Assembly: GCA_946183785.1 (NCBI GenBank)
Contig: CAMHCS010000002.1
Location: 1-64,000 of the forward strand
DNA: 64,000 nt
Source: an uncultured Selenomonadales bacterium
GTDB lineage: Bacteria; Bacillota; Negativicutes; Selenomonadales; Selenomonadaceae
Reading direction: 5' to 3'
Shown in pieces: positions 54,598 through 63,617 of this stretch. The notes beneath the pieces are model-generated. The model was not told where the DNA came from. It ran no database searches and saw nothing but the letters and a program-made list of their open reading frames with translations. Numbering within the stretch: position 1 is the first letter of the stretch; each line of letters starts with the position of its first letter. Made by a program: the position numbers and the translations under genes.

Positions 54598-54760
54598 ATT
54601 GGACACCGCCTTTCTTTTTATGGCCTCATTCTAAACCGCCATGATTAGAAAAAAAGGGCATTTAGCTGAGAAAACAATTAGAATTCGCCAACGTGAGTTT
54701 TTTTCCCGGAAAAATGGTATAATGCAAAAAGAGGAGTTCGGATTTAAAGGGAGGGGTTTT

Positions 54761-55480
54761 ATGAGAACATGGCAACGAGGTTTCCTGGGACGCGCCGTTT
54801 TCGCGCTCCTGCTGGGCGTCTGGCTGGCGCTTCTGCCGCAGGCGGCGTCGGCGGAGAAGACGGATTGGAAGGACAAGTCGTACGACTTTTCCCGCGTGCG
54901 GCGGATATTGGTCTACGACCTGGACTTTGCAGGGACGGAGTTCAGCAGCTCGATGAAGGAGCACAAGTACCGGCAGGATTTCATGGAATACGCGAAAAAA
55001 CTGGGCTGTGAAGTGCTCACTTACGAGCAGGCCTGGCGCCGCGTTTCGCTGGCTCTCGGCGTCGATCTTGACAAGATGGCGGCCGCGAATGCCGATCAGG
55101 CGATGACGCTCTTCCAGGATAACCTCACACGGGTAGCGGACGCCTATATCAACAGCCGCGTCCTGAAATGGGAAAACAATTATTACATCGAGCCGGAGCG
55201 CACAGTCTGGGAACAGAAGCGCGTCGACCGCAGCTACCGCGACAAGAACGGGCGATGGGTCAACGACTATTACTATATCACGGTGCCCGTCACCTATCCG
55301 CCGCGCCGCGTAGATTATTCCCGGCTGAATATGTCTTTCGAGGTGTACGACGCGAAGACGGGCAAGATGATCTTTGGCCGCGAGGACGCCCGCGACCGTG
55401 AAGGATATGGCGAGCACGACGGCATGTACGAACGCATCTGCAAGGCGTTTTTCAGTGAATTCGGAGACAAGCTTCATTGA
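54761..55480 (+). CDS. Secreted protein of unknown function
   Basis: Predicted 239-residue protein. Signal peptide with core AVFALLLGVWLALLPQAASA. The mature part begins EKTDWKDKSYDFSRVRRILV, a pattern seen in secreted proteins with a lipoprotein-like alpha/beta (TolB-N-like or CsgG-like) fold, and contains VWEQKRVDRSYRDKNGRWV. Function unknown. GGGAGGGG precedes the ATG. The next secreted protein gene begins 16 bases downstream. Confidence 0.72.
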   Translation: MRTWQRGFLGRAVFALLLGVWLALLPQAASAEKTDWKDKSYDFSRVRRILVYDLDFAGTEFSSSMKEHKYRQDFMEYAKKLGCEVLTYEQAWRRVSLALGVDLDKMAAANADQAMTLFQDNLTRVADAYINSRVLKWENNYYIEPERTVWEQKRVDRSYRDKNGRWVNDYYYITVPVTYPPRRVDYSRLNMSFEVYDAKTGKMIFGREDARDREGYGEHDGMYERICKAFFSEFGDKLH

Positions 55481-55496
55481 TTGAGGAGGAAAGAAT

Positions 55497-56438
55497 ATGA
55501 ATAAATTGATTAAACTCGGCAAGCGTGTCGTCGCCGGCGCGCTTTTGTGCGGTGCGATGACGTTCGGCGTCGCAGGCGCGGAGCCGGCTCCCGCCATCGA
55601 CGGCATGGAGGCGCTCCGCGAAGTGATCTCGGCCCCCGCAAAGCAGGATACGCGGGTGTTCCGTCAGGATCTGCAGTTCTTCATTCCGGCGCTGCGTGCC
55701 GACCTCGGGCTGACGGGGTACACAAAGGGCCATAATCTCCGCGTTTCCGGCGACCTCGAACTGGTTTTCATCGGCGACGACGGCAGCACGACAGACATGA
55801 CCTTCCCGTTCTTCCTTGACCAGAAGAAAAAGGAAATGACGCTGTATTTCAAGACGGACAAGGAATGGAAGAAGTTCCAGGCCCCGACGCTGGCGGCGGC
55901 TGCCACAGACGAGATCGTGACGCCGGACGAGCAGGAGGTGGAGGAAATCCTCTCGACGGTCAAATCCGCGACGGTCCTCCGCGAGACCGACGCCCAACGC
56001 ACACTGCTGGTGCAGCTTGACAACGAGAAACTGGCGGATCTGATCGCCCAGTACAGCAAACAGAATCCCCCCGACAAGGGTACCGCCGATGACGCGGAGG
56101 TCCACAACGCCTTCATGGACTGCCTGGAGAAAGGCATGCGCCGCGCCAACATCTGGTACACCTGGACGGTGGACAAGTCGGACTGGCGGACCATCACGAT
56201 GAGCTACAATCTGTCCTCGCTGGTGCAGGAGACGGCGCGCGTCGCGCTGGAGCAGCCCCATGCGTGGCCGAAGGCCTTCGACGATTTCCTGGAGCGCATT
56301 GCATTTTACAGCGACATGAAGACCTACACGATCTTCCTGAACGACGACGCGAAAAAGCGCGTTGAACTGCCCGCAGAGGCAAAGAACGCAACCCTCGTAG
56401 AGGACGTCCTCTCGGACGACGCGACGAACGTGAAGTAA
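55497..56438 (+). CDS. Secreted protein of unknown function
   Basis: Predicted 313-residue protein. Signal peptide with core RVVAGALLCGAMTFGVAGA. The mature part is beta-rich with two halves, RVSGDLELVFIGDDGSTTDM and later helices LADLIAQYSKQNP and LVQETARVALEQ. No motif recognised. It has GAGGAGG before the ATG and is co-oriented with the preceding secreted protein. A long terminator follows. Confidence 0.72.
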   Translation: MNKLIKLGKRVVAGALLCGAMTFGVAGAEPAPAIDGMEALREVISAPAKQDTRVFRQDLQFFIPALRADLGLTGYTKGHNLRVSGDLELVFIGDDGSTTDMTFPFFLDQKKKEMTLYFKTDKEWKKFQAPTLAAAATDEIVTPDEQEVEEILSTVKSATVLRETDAQRTLLVQLDNEKLADLIAQYSKQNPPDKGTADDAEVHNAFMDCLEKGMRRANIWYTWTVDKSDWRTITMSYNLSSLVQETARVALEQPHAWPKAFDDFLERIAFYSDMKTYTIFLNDDAKKRVELPAEAKNATLVEDVLSDDATNVK

Positions 56439-56476
56439 TTGGAAAACCTTTTGGCGTTTGATCTGTTTTCATAAAA

Positions 56477-56518
56477 CAAGGCGGGCGTCGGGAAAATCCC
56501 GACGCCCGCCTTGTTTCG
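56477..56518. terminator. Terminator between secreted protein and Cys/Gly-rich peptide genes
   Basis: CAAGGCGGGCGTCGGGA (56477-56493) pairs with TCCCGACGCCCGCCTTG (56497-56513), loop AAA, then TTTCG. Confidence 0.87.
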
Positions 56519-56528
56519 TTCTCTGTTT

Positions 56529-56756
56529 TCAGCCTTCGCGGTCTTCGTAATCGTAGCAATATCCGCCGCCCCCGCAGCCGTAGCCGCCGCGTCCGCGATT
56601 CCCTCCGCCATAGCAGCCGCCTCCACAGGCGTAGCTCGCCTCGAAGCAGGGCGCCTGATCCCGGCAGTCCGCCGCGCGATCCGGAGTCGCCGCCAGCGCC
56701 GTCGCGCCCGTCATCATCACTGCCGCCGCCATCATTGCCATCATCGTTTTCTTCAT
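56529..56756 (-). CDS. Secreted Cys/Gly-rich small peptide
   Basis: Predicted 75-residue protein. Signal peptide (MMAMMAAAVMMTGATALAA), then a mature segment of about 53 residues with six Cys in a Gly/Tyr-rich setting (SYACGGGCYGGGNRGRGGYG). An even Cys number and the composition suggest a disulfide-linked or metal-binding peptide. AAAGGA precedes the ATG. No family recognised. Confidence 0.65.
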   Translation of the reverse strand: MKKTMMAMMAAAVMMTGATALAATPDRAADCRDQAPCFEASYACGGGCYGGGNRGRGGYGCGGGGYCYDYEDREG

Positions 56757-56942
56757 TTGAAATCATCCTTTCTTTTTATGCGGTATCTCTTTGGTGATTT
56801 GAAGTATAGACGCCGAGTGTGTCTTTTTTGTGTCGAAACAAAATTCTTTTCAATAATTTTTCGTTTCCTCAAAATGCCTTTCCGATCCCTGTATTTTTAC
56901 CGGTTTTCGTGCTATGATACGCATACGAGGAGGAACACGTTC

Positions 56943-58418
56943 ATGATGAAATTTGTCCAGAATCTCGGCAAGGCACTGATGCTGCCCGTAGCGTGCCTGC
57001 CGCTCTGCGGGCTTTTGATGGGCGTCGGCTATTTGCTCCGCCCCGCTTCGATGCAGGACGGCGCAGTCACGGGAGCGGGGCCGCTGATTGGTCTCTTCCT
57101 CGTGAAGGCGGGCGGCGCGCTGATCGACAACATGTCGCTTCTCTTTGCCGTGGGCGTGGGCGTCGGCATGGCAAAGGACAATAACGGCACGGGCGGCATC
57201 GCCGCACTGACCTCATGGCTCGTGATCACGACGCTCCTGCATCTCGATTTCGTCGTGCAGCTCACCCCCGCCGTCACGGGGGACGCAAACCGCGCGTTGG
57301 CCTTCGCGAAGATTGCCAACCCGTTCACCGGCATCCTCGCGGGCGTCATCGGCGCCCTTTGCTGCAATAGATTCAGCAACACGAAGCTGCCGGACTGGCT
57401 GGCGTTTTTCAGCGGGCAACGATGCGTCGCCATCGTGACAGGGCTCGTTTCCATCGTCGTCTCCGCCCTCCTGCTCTTCATCTGGCCGCTGCTCTACCAG
57501 TCGCTGATCTTCCTCGGGCAGGCGATCGCGGGCATGGGGGCTGTCGGCGCGGGCGTCTACGCATTCCTGAACCGGCTGCTCATTCCCTTCGGCCTTCATC
57601 ACGCGCTGAACAACGTGTTCTGGTTCGACACCATCGGGCTCGGCGATCTCACGCATTTCTGGGCGGGCGAGACCAGCGCGGACGTGTCCTGGCCGCTGGG
57701 CATTTACATGTCCGGCTTCTTCCCCTGCATGATGTTCGGCGTGCCGGGCGCGGCGCTGGCGATACTCCAATGCGCAAAGCCGGGAAAGCGGAAACAGACG
57801 GCGGACATCCTGACCTCCGCCTCGATCTGCGCTTTTGTCTGCGGCATCACCGAGCCTTTCGAGTTCGCCTTCATGTTCGCCGCCCCCGCGCTATACGCGG
57901 CATACGCGATGCTTTACGGCGTCTTCACAGTGATCGCCGCCTATGTGGATTTCCGCGCAGGCTTCGCTTTCTCGGCGGGGGCTACCGACCTGCTCTTTTC
58001 CGCCAGTCTCCCGGCGGCGCAGAATATATGGCTGGTCCTGCCTCTGGGGCTTGCGGCCTTTGTCGCGTTTTATCTCGTATTCCGCGTCATGATTGCAAAG
58101 CTCGACCTGAATACGCCGGGGCGCAGGGACGAAGAAGGCGCGCCGGAGGCTCCCCGGGAGACGCCAAAGGACCGTGCTTTCGCCGAAATCGCCGAGATCG
58201 TGCTGATCGGCGTCGGCGGCAGGGAAAACGTCGTCTCCGTCGACAACTGCGTAACGCGCCTGCGGCTGGAGGTCAAGGACTCCGACCTCGTCGACAGGGA
58301 AAAGATCCGGTCGGCGGGCGTGCGGGGCGTCATCTGCCCCAGTGCGGGAAGCGTGCAGGTCGTGATCGGTCAGGACGTGCAGTTCGTAGCGGAGGAATTC
58401 AAAAAGCTCTGTGAATGA
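56943..58418 (+). CDS. PTS glucose/N-acetylglucosamine-type EIICB component
   Basis: Predicted 491-residue permease. The EIIC part (about 1-390) has the family segments GLHHALNNVFWFDTIG and CGITEPFEFAFMFAAPALYA. The EIIB domain carries the phosphorylated Cys in SVDNCVTRLRLEV. It imports a hexose or amino sugar while phosphorylating it. Similarity in EIIC favours N-acetylglucosamine but I cannot fix the sugar. GAGGAGG precedes ATG 56943. An EIIA gene lies 3.5 kb downstream. Confidence 0.88.
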   Translation: MMKFVQNLGKALMLPVACLPLCGLLMGVGYLLRPASMQDGAVTGAGPLIGLFLVKAGGALIDNMSLLFAVGVGVGMAKDNNGTGGIAALTSWLVITTLLHLDFVVQLTPAVTGDANRALAFAKIANPFTGILAGVIGALCCNRFSNTKLPDWLAFFSGQRCVAIVTGLVSIVVSALLLFIWPLLYQSLIFLGQAIAGMGAVGAGVYAFLNRLLIPFGLHHALNNVFWFDTIGLGDLTHFWAGETSADVSWPLGIYMSGFFPCMMFGVPGAALAILQCAKPGKRKQTADILTSASICAFVCGITEPFEFAFMFAAPALYAAYAMLYGVFTVIAAYVDFRAGFAFSAGATDLLFSASLPAAQNIWLVLPLGLAAFVAFYLVFRVMIAKLDLNTPGRRDEEGAPEAPRETPKDRAFAEIAEIVLIGVGGRENVVSVDNCVTRLRLEVKDSDLVDREKIRSAGVRGVICPSAGSVQVVIGQDVQFVAEEFKKLCE

Positions 58419-58437
58419 TGAAAGCGAGGTTCGTCTC

Positions 58438-59529
58438 ATGATATGGAAATTTTTCTTGCTTGCTCTAGCCGCGTCTGCAGCGGTAAATATCTGGCAGCCG
58501 CACACAGTCTCGGCGGCTTCCCGCCCTCATATCATCGTGCTCGCCACCGGCGGAACGATCGCAGGCCGGGCGGCGTCCTCTTCGGACGTCACCGGATATC
58601 AGTCGGGAGTAATCGGCGTCGACACGCTGCTGAACGCCGTGCCAAAAATCCAGGACGCTGCCGACGTAAAAGGCGAGCAGCTTAGCAATATCGACAGCAA
58701 GGACATGACCGATGATATCTGGCGGCGTCTCGCCGCACGGATCCATGAGATTCTCACGGCCAACGAGGCGGACGGCATCGTCGTCACCCACGGCACGGAC
58801 ACGATGGAGGAAACCGCCTTGTTCCTCAGCCTGACCGTGAAATCCGAAAAACCCGTCGTCCTGACCGGCGCCATGCTTCCGGCGACGGCGCGGAACGCCG
58901 ACGGACCGCGAAACCTGACCGACGCGGTGCGCGTCGCCGCCAATCCCGAATCGGCGGGAAAGGGCGTGCTGGTCGTGATGAACGGCGAAATCCACGCCGC
59001 CCGCAATGTGACGAAAGCACACACGACGAAGATCGACGCCTTCGAATCTCCGGATTCCGGCCCCATTGGGCGCATCGACCCGAGCGGCATTGTCTTCGAA
59101 CGCTCGCCCCTTCCCCCGATGCAGCCGCAGTTTTCCGCTGAACTGCCGCTGCCCCGCGTGGATATCCTGTACGGCCATGAAGGCGACGACGGCGCGCTGG
59201 TCGAAGCCGCCCTTCACGCGGGCGCGGAGGGAATAGTTTACGCGGGCCTGGGCAACGGAAGCATCCCTGCCGAAGCGGAGAAACAGCTTGCCAAAGCCGC
59301 AGCCGCAGGCGTCGTCGTAATTCGTGCCTCGCGCACAAAAGGCGGAGCGGTAGTCCCCGCCGCCCCTTCCTATGCAACGGAAGGCTTCATCGACAGCGGC
59401 GCCCTGAACCCGCAAAAAGCCCGCGTACTGCTCCGCCTCGCGCTGACAAAGACGCAGGACCCGGCGGAGATTCAGAAGATATTCAGGGAATTCAGTTATT
59501 GTATTCCTTGTCAAAAAATGATACAATAG
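58438..59529 (+). CDS. Periplasmic L-asparaginase (type II)
   Basis: Predicted 363-residue enzyme. Signal peptide with core FFLLALAASAAV, cleavage near VSA-AS. Catalytic motifs are IVLATGGTIAG and VTHGTDTMEETA, each with its Thr, and further ARNADGPRNL. The signal and motifs fit the AnsB class, which deamidates asparagine in the periplasm for nitrogen and carbon supply. The gene begins 19 bases after the PTS gene. The end overlaps the next gene's promoter. Confidence 0.92.
   Translation: MIWKFFLLALAASAAVNIWQPHTVSAASRPHIIVLATGGTIAGRAASSSDVTGYQSGVIGVDTLLNAVPKIQDAADVKGEQLSNIDSKDMTDDIWRRLAARIHEILTANEADGIVVTHGTDTMEETALFLSLTVKSEKPVVLTGAMLPATARNADGPRNLTDAVRVAANPESAGKGVLVVMNGEIHAARNVTKAHTTKIDAFESPDSGPIGRIDPSGIVFERSPLPPMQPQFSAELPLPRVDILYGHEGDDGALVEAALHAGAEGIVYAGLGNGSIPAEAEKQLAKAAAAGVVVIRASRTKGGAVVPAAPSYATEGFIDSGALNPQKARVLLRLALTKTQDPAEIQKIFREFSYCIPCQKMIQ
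59499..59527 (+). promoter_or_regulatory. Promoter of the NlpC/P60 gene
   Basis: TTGTAT (59499-59504), 17-base spacer, TACAAT (59522-59527), lying over the last codons of the asparaginase gene. Confidence 0.65.
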
Positions 59530-59562
59530 GCGCATCGGTAGTATGTATAAAGGAGGAGTTTT

Positions 59563-60234
59563 GTGCGAAAGTTGCTTTGCGCGGGACTCGTTTCCCTGCT
59601 CTGCTTCGGGGCTGCTCCTGCCGCACAGGCGGCGGCCTTCCAGATGGGCGATCAGGGCGGCGACGTAGTGGAAATTCAGGAAGCTTTGTCGCGTCTCGGC
59701 TATGACGTGACGCCGGACGGCGCCTATGGACCGGGAACGGCGGCGGCAGTGCGTGCCTTCGAGGCGGACCGCGGCATGGAGCCGGACGGACTCGTAGGGC
59801 CCGTCGTTTACGAATCGCTTTTAGGCCGCGCGATTCCCGAGACGAGCCGAGGAGACAACGCCGTCCTTCGGCGGATTGCCAGCACGGCTCTGCAATATCT
59901 GGGCGTGCCATACGTGTACGGCGGCTCGTCGCCCAGCGGGTTCGACTGCTCGGGCTTCGTCAAATATGTATTCGAGCAGGCGGGCATTTCCCTGCCGCGG
60001 GTGGCCGACGACCAGTACGCGGTGGGCGTGCCGGTGAGCTTCGAGAATCTCAGGACCGGCGACCTCGTGTTCTTCGTCGACGACAGCGGAGAGCTGTCCC
60101 ATGTGGGCATTTACCTGAAGGACGGGGAGTTCATTCACGCCTCCATCACCACCGGCATCGACTTCGATTCCCTGTATCGCGACTGGCGGCGCGAGCATTA
60201 CCTGGGCGCCTGCCGGATCGTCGTGAACGGCTGA
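59563..60234 (+). CDS. NlpC/P60 peptidoglycan hydrolase with PG-binding domain
   Basis: Predicted 223-residue protein. Signal peptide, then a PG_binding_1 domain (GDQGGDVVEIQEALSRLGYD, GAYGPGTAAAVRAFEADRGM), then the NlpC/P60 domain with catalytic Cys in GFDCSGFVKYVF and His in LSHVGIYLKDGEFIHAS. It cuts peptide bonds in cell wall stems. The start is GTG 59563 with AAGGAGG upstream. Complete and intact, unlike the copy at 50786. Confidence 0.92.
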   Translation: MRKLLCAGLVSLLCFGAAPAAQAAAFQMGDQGGDVVEIQEALSRLGYDVTPDGAYGPGTAAAVRAFEADRGMEPDGLVGPVVYESLLGRAIPETSRGDNAVLRRIASTALQYLGVPYVYGGSSPSGFDCSGFVKYVFEQAGISLPRVADDQYAVGVPVSFENLRTGDLVFFVDDSGELSHVGIYLKDGEFIHASITTGIDFDSLYRDWRREHYLGACRIVVNG

Positions 60235-60247
60235 CAAAAGTAAAGGA

Positions 60248-60297
60248 AAGACTCCCGGAAGCTTTGCCATACGGCGATTCTTCCGGGAGTCTTCATC
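60248..60297 (+). terminator. Terminator after the NlpC/P60 gene
   Basis: AAGACTCCCGGAAG (60248-60261) pairs with CTTCCGGGAGTCTT (60280-60293). Confidence 0.85.
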
Positions 60298-60359
60298 TTT
60301 TCAAAAAAAGAAATAATACTATTGTAGACTATGCGATGGAATGATAAAATGAAGAATTG

Positions 60360-61886
60360 ATGAAAAGAAAAGCGACGCATGCCGTCGCACGGGGAGTCTG
60401 CATTTTTATGAAAGCCGTTCGAAATCTTATACTCATTACAGCCGCAGGACTGGCGCTGGTGCTGATCGCCGACATGACATTTCTCGGCACGGCAGCCGCT
60501 TTTATCCGCGAGGGGCGCATGGCCTACGGGCTGACCCTCTGTTCGAAGCCCGTCGGGGGCATGACGCGCGAAGCGGCGGCCCAAGAGGTGAAGCGCGCAA
60601 CGGAAACCGCCCTGAAAGGGGACGCCCTCATACTGACCCTGCCGGGAGAGGAAAGCCGTCCGTTCACGTTTTCAGCGGCGGAGGCCGGTCTTTCCGCCGA
60701 CGCCGACGCGATGCTGGACGCCGCTTACAAAGTGGGCCGGGGCGGTTCATCTGTTCAAAATCTCATTACAATGCTGCAGTGCGCGCTGCAGGGCAAAAAT
60801 ATTCCCCTCGCCATAAAGCTGGACGAAGGGAAGCTCACCGAGACCCTGCGCGGCGTGAAGAAGGCGGTGGACCGTGCGCCGAAGGACGCGTCGATGACGT
60901 TCACAGCTGCGGGCATTGAACGCCGTCCCGGACTGACGGGACGAACCCTCAACCTGGATGCGCTCATCGAAGTCGTGCGGCCGAAGCTGCTGGAGCTGAA
61001 GCTCCCCTGCCGCGCGAAGATAGATCTGGCGGAAACGGAGCCCGCGATTCGTTTGGAGGACCTTGAAGCCATCGACGGGCTCCTCTCCTCCGCCACTACC
61101 TATTATATCGCGGACACGGGGCGCGGCGACAATATCGAGCTCGCGGCGGCGGCGCTGAACGAGTGTATCGTCCGGCCCGGCGCGGAGCTCTCCTTCAACG
61201 AGACGGTGGGCAGCCGCGTGGCCAGCGCAGGCTACGCCATCGCGCCGGTCATCGTGAACGGCAAAGTGGAACAGGATATCGGCGGCGGCGTCTGCCAGGT
61301 CAGCTCGACACTTTACAACGCGGTCCTGACGGCTGATCTGACGCCGACGGCGCGCACCGCCCATTTCTACCCGTCGACTTACGTGGACGCCGGTCTGGAC
61401 GCGACGGTGGCGGACGGGCAGATTGACTTCGTGTTCCAGAACACGCTGCCCCACCCTGTATTGCTGCGCTCGAGCGCATCGAACGGAACGCTGACGGTTT
61501 CGGTTTACGGCCATACAGCCGATCTTCCCGGCGAAATCGAGATGGAATCGGTAATCATCGGGCCTCCGCCGACGGTGGAAGTCTATCGGCTGACCTACGT
61601 CGGCGATAAGCTGGTGAGCCGCGAGTACCTGTACACGGACGAGTACGACGTGCCCCCGCCGCCGGAGGACGAGAAGCCCAGCCCGGCCGCGAATAATCCA
61701 TCGCCTTCCCCGGTGCCGGATTCTGTGCCGATGCCAAAACCCGCGCCGGAGCCTGCTCCCAGTCCGGAGCCCGCACCGGAACCCGTGCCGCCGACAAAGC
61801 CGACGGCGCAGAAGCCGCCCGCACAGCCCGCGACGCCGGGGCCGGCTCCCGCACGGCCCGCAAGCCCTCAAAAACCTAAAAATTAG
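60360..61886 (+). CDS. VanW family protein
   Basis: Predicted 508-residue protein. One N-terminal membrane helix (NLILITAAGLALVLIADMTF) is followed by two PG_binding_4-like modules and the VanW domain with LSFNETVGSRVASAGYAIAP and IGGGVCQVSSTLYNAVL. The C-terminus is a Pro/Ala/Lys repeat tail of about 70 residues, likely spanning the wall. Role unknown; associated with cell wall functions. Start ATG 60360 is uncertain because no strong ribosome binding site is seen; ATG 60408 is an alternative. Confidence 0.85.
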   Translation: MKRKATHAVARGVCIFMKAVRNLILITAAGLALVLIADMTFLGTAAAFIREGRMAYGLTLCSKPVGGMTREAAAQEVKRATETALKGDALILTLPGEESRPFTFSAAEAGLSADADAMLDAAYKVGRGGSSVQNLITMLQCALQGKNIPLAIKLDEGKLTETLRGVKKAVDRAPKDASMTFTAAGIERRPGLTGRTLNLDALIEVVRPKLLELKLPCRAKIDLAETEPAIRLEDLEAIDGLLSSATTYYIADTGRGDNIELAAAALNECIVRPGAELSFNETVGSRVASAGYAIAPVIVNGKVEQDIGGGVCQVSSTLYNAVLTADLTPTARTAHFYPSTYVDAGLDATVADGQIDFVFQNTLPHPVLLRSSASNGTLTVSVYGHTADLPGEIEMESVIIGPPPTVEVYRLTYVGDKLVSREYLYTDEYDVPPPPEDEKPSPAANNPSPSPVPDSVPMPKPAPEPAPSPEPAPEPVPPTKPTAQKPPAQPATPGPAPARPASPQKPKN

Positions 61887-61905
61887 AGAAAGCAGGGATC
61901 GTAAT

Positions 61906-62361
61906 ATGAGCACAACGCTCTTATCGCCGTATGCCGGGACGCTTCACCCGATCACCGAAGCGCCCGACCCGGTCTTTTCGGAAAAAATGCTCGGAGACGG
62001 CTTTTTCATAACGCCCTCCATCGGCGAGGTCCTGGCCCCGGCAGACGGAGAGATTACCTATGTCGCGCCGACGAAGCACGGAATCCGTATCGCGGCGGCA
62101 GACGGCACGAAGCTGACGCTGCACGTCGGCACGGAATCCGGCGAGCTCAAAGGCGAAGGCTTCACCGTCTTCGTGGAAACGGGCGAGAAGGTCAGGAAGG
62201 GCGACAAGCTGATGACCTTTTCCCCGGAGCTTCTGCAGCAAAACCCGAAAACAACGGACGCCTGCATCCTGCTCCTCGAGGACATGGAGGACGGCAGGGA
62301 AGTCCGCCTGACCGCGTCGGGGGAAGTAACAGCCTTAACGCCAGTGGCAGAGGTCGTATAA
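61906..62361 (+). CDS. PTS EIIA component, glucose type
   Basis: Predicted 151-residue phosphocarrier. The pattern SPYAGTLHPITEAPDPVFSE, GDGFFITPS, HGIRIAAADGTKLTLHVG and ELKGEGF matches EIIA-Glc; the phospho-His is in LTLHVG and the second active-site His in TKHGIRI. It passes phosphate from HPr to the EIIB domain. It is a free-standing EIIA probably serving the EIICB at 56943. GAAAGCAGGGA precedes the ATG. Confidence 0.92.
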   Translation: MSTTLLSPYAGTLHPITEAPDPVFSEKMLGDGFFITPSIGEVLAPADGEITYVAPTKHGIRIAAADGTKLTLHVGTESGELKGEGFTVFVETGEKVRKGDKLMTFSPELLQQNPKTTDACILLLEDMEDGREVRLTASGEVTALTPVAEVV

Positions 62362-62383
62362 AGCCCCTCTTCCCTCTTCACTC

Positions 62384-63163
62384 TTAATACAACTCCGGTC
62401 TTCTGTCGTGAAACTCGTCGATCGTTCGCTTGATCTCGTCCCTTACGGAGAGGTCGATCTCGACGGTCAGCACGGCCTCGCCGTCGTCGGCCTCGGCGAG
62501 GCACTCGCCCCACGGGTCGATGATAGCGGAGCGGCCGCCCAGCGGCATGCCGTTGGCAAATGCGCCGCTGCCGTTGACGGGAACGAAGAAAATCTGGTTC
62601 TCGATGGCGCGGGCCCGGCTCAGCACCCGCCAATGCTCAATGCGAGCGGTCGGCCAGGCGGCGGGCAGGAACACGATTTCCGCACCCTCCAGCGCAAGCC
62701 GGCGGCACAGCTCGGGGAACCGCAAATCGTAACAGATCATCAGGCCGCAGGTCACGTCGTCCAGAGAAAAGACGGCGGTATGGTCGCCCTTTCGGAAAAA
62801 GCGGTCCTCCTTCGCGGGAGAGAAAAGATGCGTCTTGTCGTAAGAAGCGACCAATGCGCCGGTTCGGTCGAACACATAGGACCGGTTCTCAGCGGCGCCC
62901 TCCTCATGGACGGCCACGGAACCGCCGACGAGATTGACGCCGTGCTCCTTCGCCAGCGACGAGAGCAGCGCCTGCGACCGCGCGCCGTCCTCGTCCAGGT
63001 ATTTTTCCAGCGGGCGCGGGAAAAAACCGATATCCCAAAGCTCCGGCAGCACGACCACGTCGGGCGCGTCCTTCATCGCGGCGTCCATCATACGCCGGAG
63101 CGCAGCTTCGTTCTCCTCCCGCACGCCGATTGCGACGGGCATCTGCAAAACGGAAATCTTCAT
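62384..63163 (-). CDS. Carbon-nitrogen hydrolase (nitrilase superfamily, omega-amidase-like)
   Basis: Predicted 259-residue enzyme. The Glu-Lys-Cys triad is in VVLPELWDIGF, YDKTHLFSPA and MICYDLRFPEL. Length and motifs fit the YafV/omega-amidase/Nit2 branch, which hydrolyses keto-acid amides. ATG 63163 follows GAGGTGG. It is convergent with the EIIA gene with a gap of about 20 bases. Confidence 0.9.
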   Translation of the reverse strand: MKISVLQMPVAIGVREENEAALRRMMDAAMKDAPDVVVLPELWDIGFFPRPLEKYLDEDGARSQALLSSLAKEHGVNLVGGSVAVHEEGAAENRSYVFDRTGALVASYDKTHLFSPAKEDRFFRKGDHTAVFSLDDVTCGLMICYDLRFPELCRRLALEGAEIVFLPAAWPTARIEHWRVLSRARAIENQIFFVPVNGSGAFANGMPLGGRSAIIDPWGECLAEADDGEAVLTVEIDLSVRDEIKRTIDEFHDRRPELY

Positions 63164-63188
63164 CTCAATCCACCTCGACTGTATACTT

Positions 63189-63345
63189 GTCTTCCCCTTT
63201 GGGGAAGGTGGCAGCCGAAGGCTGACGGATGAGGTTTTGTCAATGTTGCCGAAAACCTCACCCACCGCCTACGGCAATCCCCTGCCCGGGGAGTCCACTG
63301 GACTCCCGCGCTTCGCGCCCCCAGAGGGAGGCCCAGGTACTTTAA
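63189..63345. repeat. Hairpin-rich dispersed intergenic repeat
   Basis: A run of short palindromes: CTTCCCCTTTGGGGAAG, CAGCCGAAGGCTG, GAGGTTTT/AAAACCTC, CCCCTGCCCGGGG, GAGTCCACTGGACTC, GCGCTTCGCGC. This resembles dispersed palindromic repeats common in Firmicute intergenic DNA. A related shorter sequence is at 21041-21097. It is not coding. Confidence 0.6.
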
Positions 63346-63407
63346 CAAGAATCAATTACGATTTACTTTATAAGGATATCATAAACTCCCACCGAAAGGA
63401 AGAACCA

Positions 63408-63617
63408 ATGGAACGAGTGCAATATACTATAGGCGACGTCGTTCGCATGAAAAAGAAGCACCCCTGTGGCAGCGACCTCTGGCGGATCACGCGCACGGGC
63501 ATGGACTTCGGCATGAAATGCGAAGGCTGCGGCCATGCGGTGATGATCCCCCGGGTGAAATTCGAGCGCATGGCCCGCGCGATCGTGCAGAAAGCGGAGC
63601 AAAAAGACAATGTCTGA
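63408..63617 (+). CDS. DUF951 family protein
   Basis: Predicted 69-residue protein. KHPCGSDLWRITRTGMDFGM and CEGCGHAVMIPRVKFERMAR are the DUF951 pattern, with three Cys suited to a zinc site. GAAAGGA precedes the ATG. The stop overlaps the next start by eight bases. Function unknown; often encoded near chromosome-partition genes in Firmicutes, not here. Confidence 0.85.
   Translation: MERVQYTIGDVVRMKKKHPCGSDLWRITRTGMDFGMKCEGCGHAVMIPRVKFERMARAIVQKAEQKDNV

Noticed and set aside
56511-56942. N-terminal extension of the PTS EIICB gene
   Set aside because: It overlaps the oppositely oriented Cys/Gly-rich peptide gene and its signal sequence. A ribosome binding site and the family start are at 56943.
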